DNA of 64,000 bases from Coniella vitis (taxonomy: Eukaryota; Ascomycota; Sordariomycetes; Diaporthales; Schizoparmaceae). This document shows, one piece after another, positions 22,116 through 31,657 of the stretch. The stretch lies in NCBI GenBank assembly GCA_011317545.1, contig WUJK01000009.1, positions 682,001-746,000 on the forward strand, in the 5' to 3' direction. A program made the translations under genes and the position numbers. Positions within the stretch are counted from its first letter, which is position 1, and every line of letters begins with the position of its first letter. Below the pieces are notes generated by a model, which had not been told where the DNA came from, made no database searches, and saw only the letters and a list, made by a program, of their open reading frames with translations.

Positions 22116-24319
22116 AGTTGCTTATCAAGGAGCGCGACGCCTGTGCAAGGGTTGGGACGAAAAAGAACAGAACAGAAACAGAAAAGACAGGCAAGAGGTC
22201 GCGATGTTAAGGCGGCGGAAGGTGAAGAGAAGCAAGACAGAACGGACCCTGGCGGTAGAGAAAATATAAAGTGGGGCACGATGGCTATCTTATCGTTAGA
22301 CAGCCCCTGTCATACTGTGCAGGGTGCTCCCTGCTTAGCGTCTTGCGCTACATTACTTTTTCTGACTACTATGTACCTATGTACTCTGTACAAACTGTAC
22401 AGTTATCAGATGCAACAAATGTGACCTGGGCTCAACACCACAGGAGAACTACTATATAACCACCTGTGTATTTCTATTCGCCCAGCTTCGTATGATTTAC
22501 ACTAAATTCTACTTAACCGAAGATTTTGTCGTTCCCAGATCTGCCAAAGCCTTGCCTTCCCACTCGGCCCTCGGCCAACGGGATATCAAGAATATTTAAT
22601 TGCCACCTCAAGCCACAAACATCTCGAACTTGCCTTCAAAGTAACGGCAACAAAGTCCGATCCGTGGGTCTCATCGGATTGCCTCAAGTCTTGTAGACCT
22701 GTGTCCTTCGTCTTCAGCCCTTGGTTCGCTCCTACCCGCACCATCCGAATTTCAAGGACTGTCTCTGAAATTAAGATTTGGTATTCCATGCTTAATGACC
22801 TGCGGGGAAGAAATTGGCCGGCCCAAAGCTGTTTTGCAAATCATCCAGCTCGATCATAATGCCCTCACCAAGAATGTTCTTGGACCACTGTCTTGGGTTC
22901 CTCTTGGCCAAGCTCAGCCAGCCATTTTCTTGCCCGCCCTGACTCCACTGCGGCGGCGGGTTGCATAGCTCGCCACCAAGTTCGTCTCGAGACGGTTGGT
23001 ATAATAGGCTAAGCAAGGGAGTTCAAGGCCAGTTTGCGAGCAGTTGTTCAAGTGGATTGGCTTGAGGTGGGAAATCTCGTTCTGAACGTCTGAGAATCAT
23101 TCGCTCCGAGAACCATCTTCTTAAAGGGCGAGACGCGTTCGATTAACATCGCCCGGTTGATAGCTCTTAGCACACTTGAGCAGGGCGTCTGTCTTACCTG
23201 TGTTGCAGCTTGGGCCAGCACCTTCTCCCTCGCTGGACACTGCCCTTGATCCTTTGATTGCACCGAAGAAATCTCATTGCAAGACGGGTTGGCATATACG
23301 GATGGGGATGCGAAGAAGAAAGCGCGAGCCTCCAATCATAAAGTCTCCTTCAGGATTACAGCACTTAACGACTTGGTCCCAATTGGTGTAGCTTGGAGCG
23401 GCATCATCTGCGGCTACCATGGTGACTGACAGGGCGATGTTGATCTCGTTCTAAACATAACTTTAGCAAACTGGTCTTCGCCTATATTTAAGCACATCTC
23501 TCGCCTGGCGGTGTGGTATGGAAAGGAGCCGCTGACGACCGTGGAAAGCGATAGCGTGGCGCGACTCCAAAGATAAATGTGTAGAGGTTAGTCGGCTTCC
23601 GCGAAGGTGAGGTTCTTGAGACAGATAGTACAGTGCAGCGAGATTGATGGGCTTATTTTCGGCCTCTGCAGGTTTGGGTCTGATGCAACAAGTGCACTTC
23701 TGGACGACCCGAGATCGCCACCGTCTTGCCGCCGTGTCCACGTCAAATATGGAAAAGTATCGCGAGTACGCAGTGTCCTAGTAAATGCAGGGGCATCTCG
23801 AAGGCGGCACAGTGCTGACACCAAATTGGTCGCTCTTGAAGCCTACCGAGATATTGTACATGGCATATTATGAGTTTATGGCATTGGGTGTAGCTCGATG
23901 GTGACTTATTTTGCAAACCACAATCGATTACAAATGATAGGTCACGATGATGTCCATCTGCTTATATAGGACTGTGTCGTAGTAGTGCGGCTGCAGCCCT
24001 ACGCTAGTCGCCAGTTTCTATTCACGGTTCGGGAAGTACCGCGACGTCATCGAATATGTCATGGCAGGTGTCTTGGTGCGGTCCTGCCACAAGCAGTTAT
24101 GCTCTACTATCTCGACTATCAAACCGAGCTCTGAGATTCAAAAGGACAAAAAAAGAAATACGCAAACTCACCATTTCTCTCTCCCACTCACCCAATCTCT
24201 GTATCTGTCAACTTTCTAACAGATTGAACGACCAACCAGCCATCTGCTGTGCCACTCCTCCTCGATCCAACAACATCACCAACAGCTGGAATCAACTTAC
24301 AAAAATAGAACAACCCAGC
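22116..24319. other. Intergenic region 5' of DBP7, with possible gene remnants
   Basis: The first few hundred bases upstream of DBP7 are its promoter; TACTATGTA occurs at 22367. From about 22.8 to 23.9 kb the minus strand carries several short stretches of protein-like sequence in different frames, listed separately. The last 250 bp are probably the leader of the gene starting at 24320. Confidence 0.4.
22795..23440 (-). pseudogene. Possible decayed or unresolved multi-exon locus
   Basis: I cannot name this. Reading the minus strand, three protein-like segments follow one another in different frames. The first is a short start-containing piece, MVAADDAAPSYTNWDQVV (from about 23419). The second, near 23280-23110, contains SSEGEGAGPSCNTGKTDALL and ends at a stop after RTRLAL. 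The third, near 23000-22795, contains QWSQGGQENGWLSLAKRN and ends in FFPAGH followed by a stop. They have normal amino-acid composition, with no clear GT-AG set joining all three in frame. That fits either an intron-rich gene I could not model or a frameshifted relic. The call is weak. Confidence 0.25.
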
Positions 24320-25152
24320 ATGGCCGGCCAACCCTCCAACATCGAACCCTACATCCAGCCCAACAACCCCGTTACACGCGACCCGCTCGAGGACAAAGCA
24401 GCCCAGCGCACACACCGACAAGCACCCCAAGAAGGAGCAGGAGAAGCAGCATCCACAGCGTCGTCAGGCTCCCACGGCGGCGTTCCAACCTCGCGTGGCT
24501 ATGGTGTCCACGGCAGCGCGCCCGTCGACGCCCAGGAAGCTGCCGCAACGAGCCGCGACACTGCAGGTGAGGGCGGAGAGCCGCTACAGAACCCCAATGT
24601 CAATGCAGAGCAGCTGGCCACGCTCGCCGAGGGCAAGGTTGCCGATGCGGTGAGCAGAAAGAGTGGCACCCAGCAAGCCCCTGGCGCTGGACCAGCCGAA
24701 GCGCCCGACTTTTCTTCCGACCTTGACAGGTAAGTTGACAGTTTTTCCCCTTGGCTCAACCATGGTTTTCATATCTGATCTCGGGGTGGCCGGGAGCCTG
24801 GTCGCCTTGGGCTGAGGGCGGGCTGGCCCTTGAATGTGGATGAATCATGGGCAATGATGTTATTCACCAATTTGAGGGCCCAACTGTCACTGTCGAAACT
24901 TTATGCCTTGACAATCCGGAATGAGCCGCATACATGGAAGAATGCGTGAAGAAGATGTGGAAACCATGCTCAGTCGTGCTAGTAGCAAAGCACCCAGCAC
25001 TAGTCCATATCTTACTGACATCACTACGGCAACTTAGGAAAAAGGCTGAGCAGGCCGAGGCTCGCGAGCAGATCAAGAGTGCGCGGCAAGGGGGTGCAGA
25101 TCTGGGCGAGGGAACTGCCCGGTTGGGAAACGAGTCTCTGGCCGAGGCTTAA
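24320..25152 (+). CDS. Small hydrophilic protein of unknown function
   Basis: It has two exons, 24320-24729 and 25038-25152, and encodes 174 aa. The 308-bp intron has a GTAAGT donor and an ACTTAG acceptor and joins as SSDLDRKKAEQAEARE in frame. The protein is rich in Ala, Gly, Gln and Glu, with no hydrophobic segment or signal peptide. The C-terminal 60 residues (from LATLAEGKVADAVSRK onward) are predicted helical and highly charged, so a small, largely disordered cytosolic or nuclear protein is likely. Ascomycete proteins with a similar DLDRKKAEQ-type C-terminus exist as conserved hypotheticals, as far as I recall, but I know of no function. The long intron relative to the small coding region is unusual for this window. 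Confidence 0.72.
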
Positions 25153-28100
25153 GGATGTTGTTGCCAGTGTTACTTGGTTGCGCACAGTTGCCAGGCTACT
25201 GCTGTTGGCTGCCATGAGCAGGTCCTGCAACGGGTAGAAGTGGGAGACACAATATCCGAGGAAATACATGAATCCAATATATGTAGAACAATTCAGTCCG
25301 TCAGGCAATCCCTGGTTGTCTCTGAAGATTTACGGGCTCCCTGCTTAGGTCTGATGCCATGTACTATCTATGTAGGGCGTGGGTACTCTAAAGAATCTTG
25401 TTTTGCTATGTTAAAGATTGTGATGTTCATTATTTGCCTGTTGAGCATATTGAACTTGACAAATTTGTGTTCAAAATGATGGCTACAAACTCGTTTATAG
25501 AGTATCATTTACGTGGAGGAACGCTCGGGACTGTCCGATATACTGTGTACAGAATAACCCGCTGTGACAGCTCCACCATTTTGTCCCATCTTTTTTTTTC
25601 CTCTGCCAAACTATCCACTTATACATATACATAGGAGTACATACAAAGTATTACACCATAGTAAGCGGCATATGGAGCGATACTCGTCCAAAGACACTGC
25701 TTATAGTAAATGTACGTGCACACCCAGAACACACGGAGATTGCCACCATCTCCTCTTTTTCTCTTCCTTTTTTTCCCTCCTATATCGTAAAGCAAAACAA
25801 ATAACCAAGAAAATTCTCCCCATCAATCCATATACATAGTATAAATATTTCCACTTATGCACTGACGCCTCCATTTTCAGCATAGCGCAACCCCACGGAG
25901 CCTTGTGCGGCCTCTGCCATACCAAGGGGGGCCGCGTACGTGAACGGGGACACGACACGTAAGTTGCCGGAGCAGGGTGATCATGGAGCCTACTCAAAAT
26001 AAGAAGGTAAAATAACGGAGCTGCAGAAAGCCGTGTCTATCTCAATCTCCCCAGTGTTCCTTTCGCTGGGTTGGATTCGAAGCTTTTGTGGGGTGGGGGG
26101 GGGGGAAATAAGGGAGAAAAGAGAGAAAGAGAGAAATGACGAGTCGGTTTCGCTTGGGCGCCCTCACACGTGCGGATCCGAGAATGCGCGGTTTGCTTTT
26201 TGATTTGTATGTTTGATAGATAGAGAGATGGATCTTTTTTGAGATGAATATGTTTTGTAGTATGGCAGCAAGTAGTCATTTTTATATATCTTGGTGGTTG
26301 TACAGAGGTTTAAAGTTTATAAATGTATTTCACAGTCTTGTTGCTCTTGTAAGTTTGATTATAATGGTCAAAGACTTCACTCTCACTCATGATAAAAAAA
26401 AAAAGAGAAAAAGAAAGAAAATCGTCCACGGTGATTCGCTCCTGCTATGTCGGCAATCAAATAGCAATATACCCAGTGGCACCATGCGCAATAACACAAG
26501 ATCTAGAGCATGACGCTGAACCATACCAGAAGAAAAGGGGGGGCATACTATGTATACCACAGTAGAAGCAACAAGAAGGAGAGGGGAAAAAAAAAAAAAA
26601 GAGAGAAAGGGCTGCTCACTGATTGCATTCAAAAATTTGTCGCAAACATCTAGTCTAGCCCAGCCCCCAGTCGGGCGGGCGGTTGGGACGAAAAGGGTTG
26701 TTTGCGCCGTTCGACTAGTTAAACGCTGACACCGTAAAACAAGGCGTTTCCTCGTTTTTCGTCTCTTTTTCTTTGGGCTGGAAACAAGTCACTTCATGCA
26801 GTGCCCCGGGGTTGTGCTTTACACGGTAAACTGATCGAGCAGTATTCGACACAGAAGAGCTGTTGTACGTACTAGGGATTGGCATCGTCGACTATGTGAG
26901 GAGTATACCATATACGTGCTCTTTGGAGCCAAGCAGCACCGGGGAAAAGGGAAAGGGAAGAAGGGAGAGGAAATATTTCCGAAAGAGTTGCACTGAGGTA
27001 ATAAGCACTCGGTGGGGGGCCTGCTTGTACTATACTATGAGTACTACTATATATCAGAGTACTGAGTATCATAGTACACATACAGGTATCAGCAGTATAC
27101 GAGTACCATGTATCGTTATAGTACCTGCCTCAACCTGTCACATTTGGGCACTTGATACTGTGCTAAATAAGAATAGTCCTAGCGTCGGCAGATGGAGTCA
27201 ACCGCCCGCTGGGAACTTCTGTCACGGGCTCCCCCTGCCCCACCCCCGGGCCTAACCCCTGCACCGCTAACGCTAACATGACGGGGGTGGTGATGTGCGC
27301 GCACGCTGTGTGGGCGGCTCCTGCCTGCAGACGCTGTCTTGCTAAGGCGCTAGTCCCCTTGGATCGATATCAAGATGTTCGCTCTATAATCCAGAAATGT
27401 CTCCTAGACAGTAAACAGGACATGCCACAGCACAATGCCTCTCATACGCCATGTTCTACTCATGAGAGCAGGTCAAGTCAAGCAAACCAGCCACACTGTG
27501 GGGGCTGCCTCGGTGCCCTGGAGGGCCTGGAGGAATCCTCTTCCCTCCGTGTGGGGCGCTGGGACGCGTCAGTGGCCCTGTTCACTTAAGCTGATACGAG
27601 GCTATTCCGCACTCGACAGCCCTGCTCTGCGATGCACTACCACACCACCAACTCCAACTTGCGCCTGTTTCGAAACGTGACATGCTTTGCTTGCGCCCAA
27701 CCCCCGGCCAGCACACTGGGAAACGCCTGGGGCAAGCGAGTCCTGCAATTTGGCAAGTCCCGTGTACTTTGTATGCCGCCCGTTTTTTTTTCTTGCTGTG
27801 CAGAACGATTGAACTCACTCCACAATAGAGTACTAAGTATAGTGGGATGTATCATGTATCATAGTAGTAGAGACTCTTTTGGGTTATGTGGAGTGCTCTT
27901 ACTATACTATTTACCATGGTAGTACCAGCGTAGATACTCGTACATGGTTCCTCTCAGCCTCGTGCATCACCATGGGCTATCCATACCGTATGGACGGAGG
28001 ATCGCCCAGGACGGTTGGCTTCGCGAGACCAGAATTGCTGGGAGTGCCTCCCCCCCTTTTTTTTTCGAATGCTTGGCGTTTCTTTTTGCTCTCTGTCTGG

Positions 28101-28329
28101 CTCCCAGATCGATATAAAGGATGCGCTCGCCAAGATGTGTAGCAGTTTTTGTTTCCTGATCTGCATGCTTTGATAGCACATCGACAGATTCACATTCGCT
28201 CTTTTCCCCCCACGCCAATCCCCCCGAAGCGGTGATATTCGTTTTTTTCCTGTTGTCTTCTCGCTCTCTTGCTAGGACGCGACGCAAAAGAAGCAACCCC
28301 ATCCACCCCAAACGAACTCAACCGCTACA
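25153..28329. other. Gene-poor 3.2-kb region
   Basis: No credible gene. The region contains poly-T/poly-A tracts, G runs (26094-26105), two TACTATGTA/TACATAGTA copies (25833 and 26546), and an unusual block at about 27027-27123 dense in GTAC, TATAC and AGTATC words. Short ORFs translate simple sequence. The right end is the pectin methylesterase promoter. Confidence 0.45.
28113..28118 (+). promoter_or_regulatory. Candidate TATA box of the pectin methylesterase gene
   Basis: TATAAA within GATATAAAGG, 212 bp before the ATG at 28330 and followed by pyrimidine-rich DNA typical of a fungal transcription start region. Supported by motif and distance only. Confidence 0.4.
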
Positions 28330-29705
28330 ATGGTCAAGGCCGTCGCTGTTGTTCCCGCGCTGGCCGCGGTTGCCTTCGCATCTCCCGTCGCGTGGTCCGG
28401 TGGCGGAAGCGGTCATCAGGGTGGTGGCCAGTCCTGGGGCGTAAGTGAAGGCGCGGTTCTCTTCCATCCCCTCGGTGCATCGTGGGGGCTGTTTCACCAA
28501 CTGACTTGTGTGCGTGTCGTTGATATAGTCCTCTGGAGGCCCCGGCAACGGTGCCACGTCGGCCGTCACCAGCGCTGCGGCTGCTACCAGCACCGTTGCA
28601 GCGACCTCCGTTGCTGCTGCGGCGAGCTCCAGTGCCACCGCGTCGATCCAGCACTCGACTGCTTCCTCGTCCAGCAGCAGCAGCTCGCGGTCGACCGCCC
28701 CGAGCGGGTCCATCACCGTCTGCTCCAGCGACTGTGACTACACCACTGTGCGTACTGCCACATAGGCCTCTGGTCCTTGCGAGACCCTTTTCATCTGGCT
28801 GACCATTGCTTTCTCCTTCCTCCCTTCGGCTTGTGCAGGTCCAGGATGCTGTCGACTCTCTCGACACTTCGACCTCGGACGCCCAGGTCATTTTCATCTA
28901 CAGCGGCACCTACTCTGAGCAGGTGACCATCCCCGAGCTGTCTGGTGCCCTCACCATCTACGGCGAGACGACCGACACGTCCGACTACGCCAACAACGTC
29001 GTCAGCATCGAGCACTCTTCCTCCCTGCTGTCGGGCGCCGCCAACGACGAGGCCACCGGTACCCTCATCATCAAGTCCGAGAATGTCGCCGTGTACAACA
29101 TTGACATCAAGAACACGTACGGCAAGGGCTCCCAGGCCATTGCGCTGGCCGCGTACAACACCAACCAGGGCTACTACGGTGTTGGCCTGTACGGATACCA
29201 GGACACCCTCCTGGCCGAGACTGGCAACCAGATCTACGCCAACTGCTACATTGAGGGCGCTGTCGACTTCATCTTTGGCCAGGATGCGCGCATCTGGGTT
29301 GTCGGCTCCACGATTGCCTCGATTGGCACGGGTGCCATCACCGCCAACGGCCGCAGCTCGGACGACAACGTATCGTACTATGTCATTACCGACTCGACCA
29401 TCGAGGCCGGCTCGACCGACCCTGGCGAGGGCAAGGTCTGGCTGGGCCGTCCCTGGGGCGCCTACGCCCGCGTGGCCTTCCAGCGCAGCACCATGAGCGA
29501 CATCATCAACTCTGCCGGCTGGGAGGAGTGGAGCTCGAGCGAGCCCAACACCAGCGACGTCACCTTTGAGGAGTACGACAACAGCGGCGACGGTGCCACC
29601 CAGGACGACCTTGCTTCCTTTGCCACCACTCTGTCCGAGGCCATCAGCATCTCGACCATCCTGGGCTCCGACTACGCCGACTGGGTTGATGCTGACTACA
29701 TCTAA
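28330..29705 (+). CDS. Secreted pectin methylesterase (CE8 pectinesterase)
   Basis: The enzyme removes methyl esters from homogalacturonan in plant cell walls, releasing methanol and exposing the polymer to pectinases. It has three exons, 28330-28440, 28529-28747 and 28839-29705, and encodes 398 aa. Donors are GTAAGT and GTGCGT. The N-terminus is a signal peptide (VAVVPALAAVAFAS). A Ser/Ala/Thr-rich, probably O-glycosylated linker of about 60 residues follows. The catalytic beta-helix begins at SGSITVCSSDCDYTTVQDAV. Active-site motifs are present: the Gln in YNTNQGYYGVG, the Asp in GYQDTL, the Asp in VDFIFGQDA, and the Arg in WLGRPWGAYARV. No carbohydrate-binding module follows. Expression is probably induced by pectin and repressed by glucose, by analogy with the family; the sequence does not show this directly. 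Confidence 0.93.
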
Positions 29706-31657
29706 GAGTTTGAGAGGAGAGCGAGCGATGCTGCTGGAGGCGGCCGTCTTCTGGAGGGCCCGAGGAGATCAGCAGCCGATTCTCTCCAGAGCTAGTTGGG
29801 GAGAAGAAGAAGCGGGAGACTGGGGAGTGTGCGCGTCTGTTTTCGTGTAAATACATAACTACCACCATGGAATATACACAGAAGTCCAATGGCATTCTTG
29901 GACCAACCCTTTGCCGTATCCTGTAGACTCTGCGATATGCTTACTGGCATCCGGCTGGTCACCTGGATGCACCGAGATGGCCGGCATTCCCGCTCGTCGA
30001 CATGGAAAGCAAACGGTCGGTCTGGCCAGGCTCGGCAGGCTGTCGTCAGCTTGTGGCTGGATTCGCAAAAGGACCGCGGCTCTGCCGTCTTGTCAGATTC
30101 CGGGGTTAAATCAGGTGGTGTATCGGGGCATGTGCATCATGTTTCTCAACTGAAAGTTGTAGCTTGGCAAAATGTGCCGCCGACAAGAAACAAGACGACA
30201 TTTTTGTGGCAAGACGAGTTTCACATGGTGGCACTGAAGAAAAAGCCCTGGCGCCAATGGGCGGATAGGGCCCAAGGGCTCTATCCCATTGTACCCTACC
30301 TCCTGTCAAGTTCAAGTTGGGCTGGACGTGCCACTAGCAGACCAGCCAGGGCTTGCCAAGGCTGGCATACAGGGGTGCCCTAGCCTCAACAGTATTACTT
30401 AATTAATGCCCAACAGCTAGGAACGTTCCTGCCTACTATGTAAAGTACTCCTTAGGACGGTATGCCTGTGGTACAATGGTACAGCACCGGCTCGTCGCTT
30501 ACTGTGCGTGTATAATAGTATACTATGCACAGCTTCGAGTTGTGCTGCATTCCCACAACACATCACACATCACAGCCTTGCCTCGTGCTCCGGCTCTGAG
30601 GTGCTACGAAGTCGTGTCGGCACGCAACCATCGGCAAGCCAAGAGGCACACGGTCCAGTCCTCTGCGCAGGGGGACTGGGCAGCGGGCGCGACTATTCTC
30701 AAGAGCGCTGTGGCTCGCATCATTTCCTTGTAACCCACCCACCCACATCTTTGGCTTTGCGGCCTCCTGCCACGTGCCTCGTCCAGCCTGCACGCTCTCA
30801 ACGGCGCTGCCGTTGTCCAGCTTCACCTGCGGCCCTTGGACACAGCATCGACGGCTGCTGCCCGGCCTCGCGTCCGAGAATCGCGGCTGAGAGGAAAGGC
30901 AGCATCTCGGATACTCGCCCAGCCCAGCCAGCCAGCATCCTCCTGCCTGGCTGTGGACGATATACACTACACTGCGAGAGCGAACGCTCATGGCCCTCGC
31001 AGCGAGTCAGTGGATCCCCTGCCACTCTGCGTCGCCACAAGGAGCGTTTGCAAACTCTATTCGCCAGGACCAGACCCAGGCAGTCCTGTCCTGCAGTATT
31101 AATATGAATCCTGCCATGTCCCGTTGATCCGATGCGGTGGCTCGGGCCAAGCGCAGCCGCCGCAGGCCTCTCTGTCCCTGCTCAAGCCCGGCGTAGTACG
31201 CGCCAGATGATCACGCAGCTGCCTTTTGGCGTTGCGAACAAAAAAAGGGATCCGGGCCAAGAATCCAGCAAGGGCGAACGACGACCAGGGTTGCACCGAC
31301 CGCTTGACCAACTACTTATGTGCCCCGGTGCAAACGGTGACACCTGTGATATGGTGCATGCAGCACGCCTGCCCGCCGCCGAGACTCGACTCATTGCTCA
31401 GCGCAATCCTCTCCGTCGGACCAACCAGGGCAGTGTCCCATCAGAATGCGCCAACTTCGTTCCTGATCCGAGTGATAGCCTGGTCTGTGAGCCATCCAAG
31501 CCCGCCAGAGTCGAGTGCCTGCTCTGAGCCAGGCTAGACAACGTCCCCTTTACCACGCTAGCTGGACCAGGTGCTACGAAAAAGAGAGAGAGAGAGAGAG
31601 AAAAGGGCGGATCGTCGACAAGCTGCAGAGAGCAGCCGCCTACTGAGCTGCGTGGGC
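29706..31657. other. Intergenic 2-kb region, no gene seen
   Basis: No convincing gene. TACTATGTA occurs at 30434. A purine-rich GA repeat (about 31584-31602) lies just before the first in-frame ATG of the next gene. The ORFs are short and overlap on both strands. Confidence 0.45.

Noticed and set aside
31571..31657. Extending the large membrane protein upstream to 31571
   Set aside because: The codon there is GTG, and the added sequence is a translated GA repeat. The ATG at 31658 is the first proper start.
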